Below the pieces are notes generated by a model. It was not told where the DNA came from. It did no database searches and saw only the letters and a list, made by a program, of their open reading frames with translations. Positions 8,782 through 17,252 of a stretch of 64,000 nucleotides of DNA are shown here, piece by piece; position 1 is the first letter of the stretch; every line of letters starts with the position of its first letter. Origin of the DNA: Pseudoflavonifractor sp964504285. GTDB taxonomy: Bacteria; Bacillota; Clostridia; Oscillospirales; Oscillospiraceae. Position numbers and translations under genes: made by a program. The stretch lies in the NCBI GenBank assembly GCA_964504285.1, contig CAZDDZ010000004.1, forward strand, positions 1 through 64,000, written 5' to 3'.

Positions 8782-8828
8782 TACGGGGAAAATGAATTTT
8801 CTATTAAAAAAACAGCAGTTTCAGGCAT

Positions 8829-8880
8829 AAAAAGAAGAAACGCTATGCCTTTAAGATCTAAGGCATAGCGGTTCTTCTTT
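8829..8880 (-). terminator. Intrinsic terminator after the cysteine desulfurase gene
   Basis: An 11-bp perfect stem (8841-8851 with 8860-8870), extended outward by AAGAAGAA/TTCTTCTT pairing, ends in a T-tract on the minus strand. It begins at the stop codon of the desulfurase gene and separates it from the cdaA promoter. Confidence 0.8.
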
Positions 8881-10004
8881 TATTTGCGGCTGAGGTGTTC
8901 CACAGCGCGGACAAACCGCTCCACCTCGGCTGGGGTATTAAAGGCAGAAAAGCTGGCTCGAACGGTGCCCGTATCCATGGTACCCGCTGATCGGTGGGCG
9001 AAAGGCGCACAGTGGAGCCCTGCCCGGACAGCCACACCTGCCCGGCTAAGCGTCTCCCCCACAGACTCGCAGTCCATGCCGCGAACGATAAACGAGAGCA
9101 CACCTGCCTGATAAATCGGGCGTTGGGATACAAAGACCCTCACGCCGGGAATCCGACTAAGGCCGTCAGCCGCCTGAAAGACAAGAGTGCGCTCGTGATT
9201 CATAATTTGCTCCGGGCCTTTTTTCTGGACATAAAAAATCCCTTCCAGCAAGCCCGCAATACCCGGAACATTATGGGTTCCTGCCTCCAGTCGGTCAGGC
9301 AGAAAGTCAGGCATGGTTTGGAGAGCCGACAGGCTCCCCGTGCCTCCCTCCAGCAATGGTTTGGCATCGGCGCCGCACAGGAGCAGCCCGGTACCTTGTG
9401 GGCCGTAAAGGCCCTTATGGCCTGGCATGGCAATAAAGGCAGCTCCCAGCTCTTCCATGCGGATGGGAATGGCTCCCGCTGACTGGGAAGCATCTAAAAC
9501 AAAGGGTACTCCACGACTCTTGCAGAGCGCTGCAATGCGCTCAATGGGCAAGATATATCCAAAGACGTTTGAGACATGGTTACAGACCACCAGTGTCACC
9601 TCTGAGGTCAGCGCCTCCTCAAAGCGTCTGTAAATCAGGTCAGGCTGAAATAAGGGTGAATCGGCCACCTTAATGGTAACCCCTTCTATACCGCAAAGGG
9701 GGCGGATGACGGCATTATGCTCATACCCGGAGACCAGCACTGTATCCCCTGGTTTTGCCAGGGACTTAATAGCAATATTCAGCCCATGGGTGGCGTTAAA
9801 GGTAAAGACCACCCGCTCCGGGTCGGAAAGCCCGAACAGCTCAGCCGCCGCCTGTCGGCAGGAAAAGGCTGTCTCGGCGGCCACCATGGCCGGGCGATGC
9901 CCACCCCGTCCAGGACTGGCCATATGCCCCATGGCATAAGAGGCCGCCCGCACAACAGCGGGCGGCTTCTGCATGGTGGTAGCGGCGCTGTCCAGATAAA
10001 TCAT
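8880..10004 (-). CDS. Cysteine desulfurase family protein (class V aminotransferase fold)
   Basis: A 374-residue PLP enzyme of the NifS/SufS superfamily that would take sulfur or selenium from (seleno)cysteine. Visible are MIYLDSAATTMQKP, the PLP-binding SGYEHNAV, DASQSAGA, the Schiff-base lysine in MPGHKGLYG and the persulfide cysteine in GLHCAPFAHR. The sequence fits the subgroup (TIGR01977-like) that I know from selenium-related loci rather than IscS or SufS: there is no IscU/SufU scaffold gene here, but a Se/S-carrier-like gene overlaps its start by four bases. The subgroup assignment is from memory of the family. Confidence 0.87.
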   Translation of the reverse strand: MIYLDSAATTMQKPPAVVRAASYAMGHMASPGRGGHRPAMVAAETAFSCRQAAAELFGLSDPERVVFTFNATHGLNIAIKSLAKPGDTVLVSGYEHNAVIRPLCGIEGVTIKVADSPLFQPDLIYRRFEEALTSEVTLVVCNHVSNVFGYILPIERIAALCKSRGVPFVLDASQSAGAIPIRMEELGAAFIAMPGHKGLYGPQGTGLLLCGADAKPLLEGGTGSLSALQTMPDFLPDRLEAGTHNVPGIAGLLEGIFYVQKKGPEQIMNHERTLVFQAADGLSRIPGVRVFVSQRPIYQAGVLSFIVRGMDCESVGETLSRAGVAVRAGLHCAPFAHRSAGTMDTGTVRASFSAFNTPAEVERFVRAVEHLSRK

Positions 10005-10258
10005 AACAGCCGCACCTCTTTGTAGCTACCATCGCTGGAGAGAATATAGACCTGTTTCGGGGAAAGTCCTACTCGCTTTAGTACAACCAGGGCGTCGGGC
10101 AGATTGCGTTCCGAAACCTTGACGGCATAACTGCACCCCTCTCCCGCAATGACTTTTGGGGAGCGGAGCACATAGGCAGTGATGCCCGCGCGCTCCAGCA
10201 TCTGAGCGGACCGCTGGGCATAGGTGAGTGAACGGCAGACGATAAGATAGTAGACCAT
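10001..10258 (-). CDS. Putative Se/S carrier-like protein (DUF3343)
   Basis: An 85-residue protein with the compact DUF3343 pattern MVYYLIVCRSLTYAQRSAQM, then a cysteine at 42 in GEGCSYAVKV. Pfam describes this family as a putative selenium/sulfur carrier; the conserved cysteine would hold the persulfide or selenide. ATG at 10258 is preceded by GAGAGGAG; an upstream in-frame start at 10423 would run through the inverted-repeat element and was rejected. It overlaps the desulfurase gene as ATGA, so the pair is very likely a donor-acceptor unit. The final target is not in this window. Confidence 0.82.
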   Translation of the reverse strand: MVYYLIVCRSLTYAQRSAQMLERAGITAYVLRSPKVIAGEGCSYAVKVSERNLPDALVVLKRVGLSPKQVYILSSDGSYKEVRLL

Positions 10259-10280
10259 AATGAAACGCTCCTCTCGTGAC

Positions 10281-10310
10281 AGTGTATGCCACGGAGAAGC
10301 GTTCTGACAA
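10281..10310 (-). promoter_or_regulatory. Possible promoter of the Se/S carrier-desulfurase pair
   Basis: Minus strand: TTGTCA (10305-10310) and TACACT (10281-10286), spacer 18 bp, about 23 bases before the DUF3343 ATG. The -10 box is imperfect, so this is a moderate call. Confidence 0.42.
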
Positions 10311-10345
10311 AAGCCTGGATAAAATGAAGTGAGAAAAAAGAATAA

Positions 10346-10619
10346 TACCCTCGCTGACAAAGTACAATACGCCTCAGGCGCCGAAAAACAGTGTTTTAAC
10401 GCGTTATCGTCCTTGCTGGGCATCAGCCCGACCGCGTCCTCTGCCTTCTAAAACACTGCCTTTTCAGCGGCTGAGGTCCTGCGGAGTTTTTAGGTGCATG
10501 GCCGTGCTCCAGGCAAGGCAGACGACACAGCCTTACTTGCCGTAAGACAAGGAGGATAACAAAGCATGGGGCACGGCCATATGCATAAAAACCGTGTTGT
10601 ATTTTGTCAACCGAGGGTA
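10346..10619. mobile_element. MITE-like 274-bp element with terminal inverted repeats and two internal hairpins
   Basis: No gene fits the 426-base gap between the DUF3343 and ispF genes. Instead there is a nested inverted-repeat structure. The outer arms (10348-10371 and 10593-10617) are imperfect inverted repeats starting CCCTCG and flanked on both sides by TA. Inside are two further imperfect hairpins, 10372-10398 with 10449-10476, and about 10484-10510 with 10568-10592. The whole could fold as a cloverleaf. TA flanks and terminal inverted repeats are what IS630/mariner-derived MITEs show; a structured RNA is the alternative. No coding capacity was seen. Confidence 0.62.
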
Positions 10620-10684
10620 AAGAAAGGATAGCATATCAGCTCATACAATACTGTTATTAAGATGATTAGGGGCAATTTTTCTTT

Positions 10685-11158
10685 TTACGCTTCCTCAATT
10701 AACACCACCGCATGGGCGGCCATGCCGTCTCCGTTGCCGGTAAAGCCAAGCCCTTCCTCGGTGGTGGCCTTAACGTTGACCCTGTCGGCGGGAATACCCA
10801 TACACTGCGCAAGCTTGCTTGCCATCTCCGGGAGGAAGGAGGCCAACTTGGGCCGCTGGGCGAGGATGGTGGCATCCACATTGCCCACTTGAAAGCCACT
10901 GCTTTTGAGCCTTTTTATCACTTCTTCCAGCAAAATCAAGCTGGAAATTCCCTGATAGGCAGGGTCGGAATCCGGAAATAACTTCCCGATGTCTCCCAGT
11001 CCGGCGCTCCCCAAGAGAGCATCCATTACCGCATGGGTCAGTACATCCGCATCAGAATGACCTAAAAGCCCCATCTCACTAGGTACATCTACCCCACCTA
11101 AAATAAGCTTGCGCTGAGGTACCAGTCTATGCACATCATAGCCGTGACCAATTCTCAT
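10685..11158 (-). CDS. ispF: 2-C-methyl-D-erythritol 2,4-cyclodiphosphate synthase
   Basis: Fifth enzyme of the MEP isoprenoid pathway; it cyclises CDP-methylerythritol 2-phosphate with release of CMP. The 157 residues include the metal-binding MRIGHGYDVHRL, GLLGHSDADVLTHAVMDALLG and DIGKLFPDSDP, then the C-terminal NVKATTEEGLGFTG. Length is typical. Its ATG overlaps the ispD stop as ATGA, so the two steps are co-translated. Confidence 0.97.
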   Translation of the reverse strand: MRIGHGYDVHRLVPQRKLILGGVDVPSEMGLLGHSDADVLTHAVMDALLGSAGLGDIGKLFPDSDPAYQGISSLILLEEVIKRLKSSGFQVGNVDATILAQRPKLASFLPEMASKLAQCMGIPADRVNVKATTEEGLGFTGNGDGMAAHAVVLIEEA

Positions 11159-11886
11159 ACGTACTCTCGCCCCCTTAAAATTGCCTCTGCTGTGAGCAAA
11201 TCTATCGGAGTGGTAATTTTCATGTTCTCGTAAGAGCCGGCGGTCAGGGCCACAGTCATACCCATACGCTCTACGGCGGCGCAGTCATCGGTGAGTGCGG
11301 CCCCGTCGTTCTCCGCTTTTTGAAGGGCACCCAAAATCAAATCAGCGTCAAAAACCTGGGGTGTCTGTACAGCAAAGAGACTCTCACGCTCCAAGGTTAC
11401 CTCTACCAGACCGTCCACAGCCCGCTTGATTGTATCCTTCACCGGCACGGCAGGTGCAGCTGCGCCACATTGGGCGGCACGGAGAATTACCTCGTCAACG
11501 ACCTCCGGCGGCACCAGGGGCCGCGCTCCGTCATGAATTGCAATTAACTCCGCTCTCTCGGAAACCTCCCGCACGCCGCAGAGCACCGACCGGGTGCGGG
11601 TATCCCCCCCTGTCACGACTTTCGTAACTTTAGAAAGCGCAAAGTCCTTGCAGAGCTGGCCGATGGTCACAATTAAGTCACCACGGGTCACCACCACAAT
11701 TTCGTCAATAAGACTACTGCCCTCCAGTGCTTTTAAGGTGTGCATGAGCACAGGCCAGTCGCACAGATCGGCCAAAATTTTATCCTGACCCTCCATACGG
11801 GTGGCACTGCCCGCCGCAGGCACCACCGCCGTGCACCATGGCCTGCTTGCTGCTTTTTTCTTGCGCAGCCGGTCAAAAAGCCCCAT
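11155..11886 (-). CDS. ispD: 2-C-methyl-D-erythritol 4-phosphate cytidylyltransferase
   Basis: Adds CMP to methylerythritol 4-phosphate in the MEP pathway. The 243 residues carry the nucleotide-binding AVVPAAGSATRMEGQDKILADL, a GxG/R-K pattern, then IAIHDGARPLVP and the C-terminal DDCAAVERMG. An N-terminal extension of about 18 residues (MGLFDRLRKKKAASRPW) is basic and precedes the fold. TAGGAGGGACG gives a good ribosome site. No clear promoter was found in the 142-base gap after carD, so it may be read from the carD promoter. Confidence 0.96.
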   Translation of the reverse strand: MGLFDRLRKKKAASRPWCTAVVPAAGSATRMEGQDKILADLCDWPVLMHTLKALEGSSLIDEIVVVTRGDLIVTIGQLCKDFALSKVTKVVTGGDTRTRSVLCGVREVSERAELIAIHDGARPLVPPEVVDEVILRAAQCGAAAPAVPVKDTIKRAVDGLVEVTLERESLFAVQTPQVFDADLILGALQKAENDGAALTDDCAAVERMGMTVALTAGSYENMKITTPIDLLTAEAILRGREYV

Positions 11887-12028
11887 ACCTCGTCCCTCCT
11901 ATTTGCATGACCCGGAAATAATGATACCGGCCCGGTTCAGATAATCATTGCCAGGCCGACTAAAATGGAAAGAACGGATTGCCACATATCTGTGACAACC
12001 CGTCTCAAGAATAGCGCAAATTATCCTA

Positions 12029-12505
12029 TTATGCAAGTGCTCGATTTATGCGGTCTTCTACTTCCTCGTAGCTGGTACTCTGAGAGAGCACGATTTCAGA
12101 AATTAAAATCTGCTTTGCCGAGTGGAGCATTTTTCGTTCTCCGGTGGAGAGACCCCGATCTACGTCCCGAAGCATCAGCCCCTTGACAACACGCGCAACC
12201 TCCAGTAGATTTCCGCTCTTTAAGCGCAGCATGTTCTCGCGGTAGCGTCGGTTCCAGTTCTGGGTCATATCTACCTCAATATCCGGCATAGCAGCAATGA
12301 CCTCGTCAGCTTCTTTCTTTTCCACCACGGAACGAACGCCGATTTCCTCGCTGTTTTCCGTGGGTATCATCACCAGCATACCGCCAACAGGCAGCTTGAG
12401 GATATAATACTCCCGCACCACACCGTTCACCTTTTTCTGCACAATGCTGTCAACCACACCCGCGCCGTGCATTGGGTGAACGATCTTGTCGCCTACCAAA
12501 AACAT
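12029..12505 (-). CDS. carD: CarD/CdnL-family transcription regulator
   Basis: CarD-type proteins bind the RNA polymerase beta subunit and stabilise open complexes, often at rRNA promoters. The 158 residues start with the RNA-polymerase-interaction Tudor-like domain (FLVGDKIVHPMHGAGVVDSI, VKLPVGG-like YILKLPVGGMLVMIP) followed by a helical DNA-binding half (NWNRRYRENMLRLKSGNLLE, GLMLRDVDRGLSTGER). Family length is about 155-165. It has its own strong promoter. It could also be called a TRCF-interaction-domain protein; CarD is the usual name in Clostridia. Confidence 0.93.
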   Translation of the reverse strand: MFLVGDKIVHPMHGAGVVDSIVQKKVNGVVREYYILKLPVGGMLVMIPTENSEEIGVRSVVEKKEADEVIAAMPDIEVDMTQNWNRRYRENMLRLKSGNLLEVARVVKGLMLRDVDRGLSTGERKMLHSAKQILISEIVLSQSTSYEEVEDRINRALA

Positions 12506-12558
12506 GTCACACCTCCTGTAACCCCATATGTTTTAAAAAATCCTATGAATGCACTCTT

Positions 12559-12586
12559 ATTATACCACTTTTGCAATCTTTTGCAA
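12559..12586 (-). promoter_or_regulatory. SigA-type promoter of carD
   Basis: Minus strand: TTGCAA (12581-12586) and TATAAT (12559-12564), spacer 16 bp. It lies between the ispH-S1 terminator and the carD start, with a leader of about 45 bases. A second TTGCAA copy sits inside the spacer. Confidence 0.7.
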
Positions 12587-12614
12587 GCAAAATCAAAATT
12601 TACGGCTATTTAGA

Positions 12615-12655
12615 CAAAAAAATACCCCTGTTTCTGTACAGAAACAGGGGTATTT
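12615..12655 (-). terminator. Intrinsic terminator after ispH-S1
   Basis: A perfect 13-bp stem (12622-12634 with 12641-12653) with a 6-base loop, followed on the minus strand by a run of T (12616-12622 in plus coordinates). It ends the rpiR-to-ispH transcript. Confidence 0.9.
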
Positions 12656-12671
12656 TCTCATTTAACAAAGT

Positions 12672-14678
12672 TTACTCAAAATCGGCGGCAACTTCGGTGC
12701 CCTGGCTGTCAGAGGTAGCAACCAGAGTATCCTCGCCGTTCTCGTCAGAGCTGGTGCGCTGCGCATCCTCCAGAAGGGCGCGGATGGAAAGGGAGACCTT
12801 CTTGTGATCCATGTCAATCTCAGTGATTTTCACGTCCACGTTTTGCCCCTCGGTCAGCACATCGCTGGGCTTGTCAATACGGCGGTCGGCAATCTGAGAA
12901 ATATGAATGAGACCATCTACGCCGGGAACAATCTCGGCAAATGCGCCGAAGGTCATGAACTTCACAACCTTGACGGTGGCGGTATCACCAGCCTGATACT
13001 TGCCGGTAAACACGGTCCAGGGATCCTGGCCGCGATCCTTCATCCCCAGAGAAATCTTCTTCTTCTCCTTGTCAAAGGAAATCACGTAGACGTTGACCTG
13101 ATCGCCAACCTTGACCACCTCAGAGGGGGTCTTAATACGGCTCCAGGACAGCTCGGAAATATGAACCATACCGTCCACACCACCGATATCCACGAAAGCA
13201 CCGTAAGAGGTCAGGCTCTTTACCACGCCCTCATACTTCTTGCCTTCCTCAATGCCTTCCCACACAGCCGCGGACTTCTCGGAACGCTCGGCGTCGGTGA
13301 CCTTCCGGATGGAGCCAACCACACGGTGGCGGGCACGGTTAATCTCGGTGACCAGAAGGCGGACTCTCTTTTTCATGATTTCACTCATGGAAGCCTCGCG
13401 GGGCAAGCCGGTCTGGGAAGCGGGGACAAAGACGCGGACGCCCTTGATAGAAACCACTACGCCGCCCTTATTTTCCTCGGTAACAATACCCTCGACAACG
13501 GTGCTCTCCTCGCAGGCACGCTCCACGTCTTCCCAGCTCTTTACGGTGTCAAGACGCTTCTTGGACAGGGTAACAATACCCTCCTGGTCGTTAACGCGGA
13601 CCACGAAAGTTTCGATCTCCTGGCCGACCTTGATGAGATCCTCAACCTTTACAGTGGGATCGTCGGTCAACTCAGACACCGGTATGTAACCGGCGTGCTT
13701 GGTTCCCAGGTCGACGTAAATCTCGGTGGGCGTAATGCCAGTAACGACGCCGGTAACCTTCTCCCCTGTATTTAAAGTTTTGATCGATTTCTCCAGCAGT
13801 TCGGCAAAGGATTCTTCGATCTCCATGATTTCTTCGCTCATTTTGTCATAGACCTCCTTTATAATCCACCCGGGCGTAGATGCGCCCGCAGTGATTCCGA
13901 CCAAAGCCTTCCCGTCCATGACAGAAGGCCCCAGTTCGTCTGCCCGTTCAATCCAATGGACCTCGGGACAGAGCACGCCGCACAATTCAGCCAGGCGCTT
14001 GGTGTTGGAACTCTTAGAATCTCCGATGACCACCATAGCGTCACATTGAGCGGCCAAAATTTGGGCCGCCTCCTGCCTCTTACACGTAGCACTGCATATT
14101 GTATCAAATACTTTTAAATTTGTACACACTTTTTTTGCTTTTTTTATACAGGATTCCCATCCGGCCCGGGTGGAGGTCGTTTGAGAGACCATGGTAATAG
14201 GCTGGGTACATCGGCTCGGCTCCTCCTCCAGCCACCGCTCAAGAGCTTCTGCGTCGGCTAAAATAACAGGATTTTGGCACCAGCCGGCAATGGCAGTAAT
14301 CTCCGGATGGTCAGGGGTACCGATAATAACACTGCATCGCCCCTCCTCCTCTGCCTTTGCTACCAGCTTATGAATAGCCGATACATTGGGACAAGTGGCA
14401 TCCAAAATTTCAGCGTCTATTTCTTCCAGCTGCTGATAGACCTCCCTTGGCTCACCGTGAGACCGAATAATGACAGATGCACCACGGGGAATATCGTCTA
14501 CACACGCTGCCGCTGCAATACCCATGCTCTCAAGACGGGACACCACCGCGTCGTTGTGGATGAGGTGACCCAGCATAACACACTTCTTCCCTGTTGCCGC
14601 CGCAGATTCGGCAAGCTCTACCGCCCGCTTGACCCCATAGCAAAATCCTGCGTGCTCCGCAAGGCGAACCTGACTCAT
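12672..14678 (-). CDS. ispH: Fused IspH (HMBPP reductase) and ribosomal protein S1
   Basis: One 668-residue reading frame joins two proteins. Residues 1 to about 285 are IspH, the last MEP-pathway enzyme, with three cluster cysteines (GFCYGV, DATCPNV, TICSATCKRQ) and SHGEPREV. Residues from about 300 to 640 hold four S1 RNA-binding repeats (GVVTGITPTEIYVDLGTKHA, GIVTEENKGGVVVSIKGVRV, GVVKSLTSYGAFVDIGGVDG, KVVKFMTFGAFAEIVPGVDG). The C-terminal 35 residues are acidic. This fusion is known from many Clostridia, so it is real, not a sequencing join. It overlaps plsC by four bases. Confidence 0.96.
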   Translation of the reverse strand: MSQVRLAEHAGFCYGVKRAVELAESAAATGKKCVMLGHLIHNDAVVSRLESMGIAAAACVDDIPRGASVIIRSHGEPREVYQQLEEIDAEILDATCPNVSAIHKLVAKAEEEGRCSVIIGTPDHPEITAIAGWCQNPVILADAEALERWLEEEPSRCTQPITMVSQTTSTRAGWESCIKKAKKVCTNLKVFDTICSATCKRQEAAQILAAQCDAMVVIGDSKSSNTKRLAELCGVLCPEVHWIERADELGPSVMDGKALVGITAGASTPGWIIKEVYDKMSEEIMEIEESFAELLEKSIKTLNTGEKVTGVVTGITPTEIYVDLGTKHAGYIPVSELTDDPTVKVEDLIKVGQEIETFVVRVNDQEGIVTLSKKRLDTVKSWEDVERACEESTVVEGIVTEENKGGVVVSIKGVRVFVPASQTGLPREASMSEIMKKRVRLLVTEINRARHRVVGSIRKVTDAERSEKSAAVWEGIEEGKKYEGVVKSLTSYGAFVDIGGVDGMVHISELSWSRIKTPSEVVKVGDQVNVYVISFDKEKKKISLGMKDRGQDPWTVFTGKYQAGDTATVKVVKFMTFGAFAEIVPGVDGLIHISQIADRRIDKPSDVLTEGQNVDVKITEIDMDHKKVSLSIRALLEDAQRTSSDENGEDTLVATSDSQGTEVAADFE

Positions 14679-15286
14679 TCTGCCACCTGCTCACCCAAGG
14701 AGCGGATACGCTCCATCAGATCGTCGGCGATTACTCGGTAGTCCTCCATCGTGGCCCGTTTTTCTGTGGTTTCAGGATAGTAGGGTTTTCCGATGACTAC
14801 TGTGGTAGGGCGAAACCAGCGCTTTTTCTCGGGAACGTACACAGGCACCAGGGGCACGCCGGTACGCATAGCCAGCATGGCCGCACCAGCCTTGGCCTCA
14901 CCCGCATTACCGTCCTTGTCCACGCCGCCTCGCACCCGGGTTCCCTCGGGAAACAGAAGCACCTTTTCCCCTGTCTTTAAGTACTTCATGGCTGTCTTAA
15001 TAGCTCCCACATCGGCCTTGCCGCGCTCCACGCCAAAGACTCCCGCTTTTTTCAGCAGCCAGCCCAGCACAGGTACCCGCATCAGCTCAGCTTTTGCCAT
15101 GACCCGCATTTGATCCTTTCTCCCAATGGCAAAGACCACAAAAATAGGATCACTCATAGCGGTATGGTTCCCGCAAAACACGGCACTTCCCTCGGGAATG
15201 TTTTCCCGCCCAATATGCCGCACAGGGTGAAACAGACAGAAGAAGGGCCAAACGACACTCCAGATAATTGCGTAAAATACTCTCAT
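14675..15286 (-). CDS. plsC: 1-acyl-sn-glycerol-3-phosphate acyltransferase
   Basis: Transfers an acyl chain to lysophosphatidic acid to make phosphatidic acid at the membrane. The 203 residues contain the catalytic HX4D motif (GNHTAMSDPI), the FPEGTRVRGG block and VPLVPVYV. An N-terminal hydrophobic segment (FYAIIWSVVWPFFCLFHP) would associate with the membrane. The gene overlaps cmk and ispH by four bases each (ATGA junctions), a cluster order common in Clostridia. Confidence 0.93.
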   Translation of the reverse strand: MRVFYAIIWSVVWPFFCLFHPVRHIGRENIPEGSAVFCGNHTAMSDPIFVVFAIGRKDQMRVMAKAELMRVPVLGWLLKKAGVFGVERGKADVGAIKTAMKYLKTGEKVLLFPEGTRVRGGVDKDGNAGEAKAGAAMLAMRTGVPLVPVYVPEKKRWFRPTTVVIGKPYYPETTEKRATMEDYRVIADDLMERIRSLGEQVAE

Positions 15287-15960
15287 GTGTCCATTCGCTC
15301 CTTTATGGTTGCTAAAAGCATTTTAAAACTCTCCTCCAGTGAGTTCCCGGTGGTATCCACCAGCACCGCGTCCTCCGCCTGTCTGAGAGGGGCAGCGGAG
15401 CGGCAGCTATCGTTTTCATCCCGCTGGATGATGTCCGCTAAAATCGTGTCTTGGTCGCAGTTCTGGCCTCGAAGCAGCAGCTCTGCGTGGCGGCGGCCTG
15501 CCCGGTCCCGGGGACTGGCGGTGAGAAAAATCTTTACGTCAGCATCTGGTAGCACCACTGTGCCAATGTCTCGTCCGTCCATAATTACATTCTGGCGGCT
15601 GGCCAAATCCCGCTGCATTTGAAGGAGAAAGGCACGCACAGCGGGAATGGCGGAAACATTGGAGGCATAGCTGGAAATTTCATGGCGGCGAATCTCATCC
15701 GTCACATCCTCACCATTCAGATACATGCGCTGCAAGCCGTCTTCCCCATGTCTGAGGTCAATGGCTATTTCGCCCAGCAGCGCTATCACCGCAGAGCTGT
15801 CAACAGGCTCTACCCCTTTACGGAAGGCATACAGGCCTACCGTACGGTAAATAGCCCCCGTATCTACATAGAGAAAACCCAGTTTTTCGGCCAGCATTTT
15901 GGCCAGGGTGCTCTTTCCGGCACCGGAGGGGCCGTCAATGGCAATGCTTTGATAGGTCAT
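15283..15960 (-). CDS. cmk: Cytidylate kinase
   Basis: Phosphorylates CMP and dCMP with ATP. About 225 residues: P-loop IDGPSGAGKSTLAKML, CMP-binding DTGAIYRTVGLY, NVIMDGRDIGTVVLPDADVK and the lid FLTASPRDRAGRRH. I chose the ATG at 15960 (MTYQSIAIDG), which fits the family start, rather than the TTG at 15990. It follows the flavoprotein gene and is coupled to plsC. CMP recycling is useful to IspD-type pathways, but the linkage is probably only operonic. Confidence 0.95.
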   Translation of the reverse strand: MTYQSIAIDGPSGAGKSTLAKMLAEKLGFLYVDTGAIYRTVGLYAFRKGVEPVDSSAVIALLGEIAIDLRHGEDGLQRMYLNGEDVTDEIRRHEISSYASNVSAIPAVRAFLLQMQRDLASRQNVIMDGRDIGTVVLPDADVKIFLTASPRDRAGRRHAELLLRGQNCDQDTILADIIQRDENDSCRSAAPLRQAEDAVLVDTTGNSLEESFKMLLATIKERMDT

Positions 15961-16013
15961 ATTCACACATCCAGTCCGTTTTGTAATCAAGGCGTCCGGC
16001 AGAGTTGCCGAAC

Positions 16014-17252
16014 CTACAAGGCCGCCGCAGTTGCGGCCGCCTCCCCTGCTGCATGGCCGGTGCTCCAGGCAATCTGGAGATTAAATCCACCGGTATAAGC
16101 GTCTGCGTCCAACAGCTCTCCCGCCAGGTAGAGACCGGATACCAGCTTGGATTCCATTGTTGTCGGGTTTACCTCAGCGGTTTTGACACCACCAGAGGTG
16201 ATGATAGCCTCCGCTACCGGTCGGGGCCCCTGTACAGCAATGGTCAGTCCCTTTAATATTTCCAGCAACCTGCGGCGCTGCTCTTTGGTAATAGCGTTCA
16301 CCTTAGTGTTACTGGGGATGCCGGTGAGATCCACCAGCACCGGCGCCAGGAGCCGGGGCACCAGGCCATCCAGCACATTATGAAAGTCTCGGTTAGGGTT
16401 TTCGCCAAAGTCGCGCAGCAGTCGGGCGTCCAGCATTTTCTCCTCCAGGCCGGGTTTTAGGTCGATGGTAACGGTATACCGCTCTTTTTCAAAATCCCGC
16501 ATATGGGCACTGGCACTTAAAATCAATGGCCCTGAAAGTCCGAAGTGCGTAAAGAGCATCTCTCCCAGCTCGGAATAAACAACCTTCCCCTTGCTATTCT
16601 TGACCTTAACGGACACGTTGCGCAGAGAAAGCCCCTGCATCCTGGCGCAGAGGTCCCCCACGGCCACCAGAGGCACCAGTGAGGGTTTGGGCGGGATAAT
16701 GGTATGCCCCAGCTCCTCCGCCATACGATAGCCGTCCCCTGTGGAGCCCGTGAGCGGGTAGGACGCTCCACCTGTGGCAAGGATAACCGCCTTACACTTA
16801 TGTGTGCCGTGCTCGGCCTTTACACCGCAGATATTACCCTGCTCGGATAAAATGGAAACCGCGCGATCCTCCACAATATCTACCCCTGCTCTGCGCAGGC
16901 CGATTAAAAGCGCGTCAATTACATCCGCAGCTCTGTCCGACTGAGGAAATACTCGGTTTCCACGCTCGGTTTTAAGGGGTACTCCCAAGCTTTCAAAGAA
17001 CGCCTTCACCTCAGACGGCGGAAAACGGGTAACGGTGCTCATAAGAAAGCGACCGTTTGTGGGCACGTTCTTCAGCACTTCGTCTGCCGGGCTGTCATTC
17101 GTAAGATTACAGCGGCCTTTCCCGGTAATATACAGCTTGCGTCCCAGCTTGGGATTGCGCTCCATAAGGAGCACCGACGCTCCCTGGCGTGCGGCTGTCA
17201 GCGCAGCCATACAGCCTGCTGCGCCACCGCCAATGACAACAATATCAGTCAT
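16014..17252 (-). CDS. HI0933-family (BaiN-like) NAD(P)/FAD-dependent oxidoreductase
   Basis: A 412-residue flavoprotein with an N-terminal FAD-binding Rossmann motif (DIVVIGGGAAGCMAALTAA), the GRKLYITGKGRCNLTN signature of the HI0933 family and a C-terminal FAD contact (GGFNLQIAWSTGHAAG). BaiN of Clostridium scindens, a member, was proposed to act on bile-acid intermediates; others have unknown substrates, so I do not assign one. It starts inside the end of the rpiR-type gene (8-base overlap) and precedes cmk. Confidence 0.88.
   Translation of the reverse strand: MTDIVVIGGGAAGCMAALTAARQGASVLLMERNPKLGRKLYITGKGRCNLTNDSPADEVLKNVPTNGRFLMSTVTRFPPSEVKAFFESLGVPLKTERGNRVFPQSDRAADVIDALLIGLRRAGVDIVEDRAVSILSEQGNICGVKAEHGTHKCKAVILATGGASYPLTGSTGDGYRMAEELGHTIIPPKPSLVPLVAVGDLCARMQGLSLRNVSVKVKNSKGKVVYSELGEMLFTHFGLSGPLILSASAHMRDFEKERYTVTIDLKPGLEEKMLDARLLRDFGENPNRDFHNVLDGLVPRLLAPVLVDLTGIPSNTKVNAITKEQRRRLLEILKGLTIAVQGPRPVAEAIITSGGVKTAEVNPTTMESKLVSGLYLAGELLDADAYTGGFNLQIAWSTGHAAGEAAATAAAL

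Noticed and set aside
10026..10423. Longer versions of the DUF3343 frame and an overlapping 113-codon frame
   Set aside because: They run through the inverted-repeat element and lack a ribosome site; the family start is at 10258.
12672..14678. Assembly error joining ispH and rpsA
   Set aside because: The fusion is known in many Clostridia and both halves are complete and in frame.
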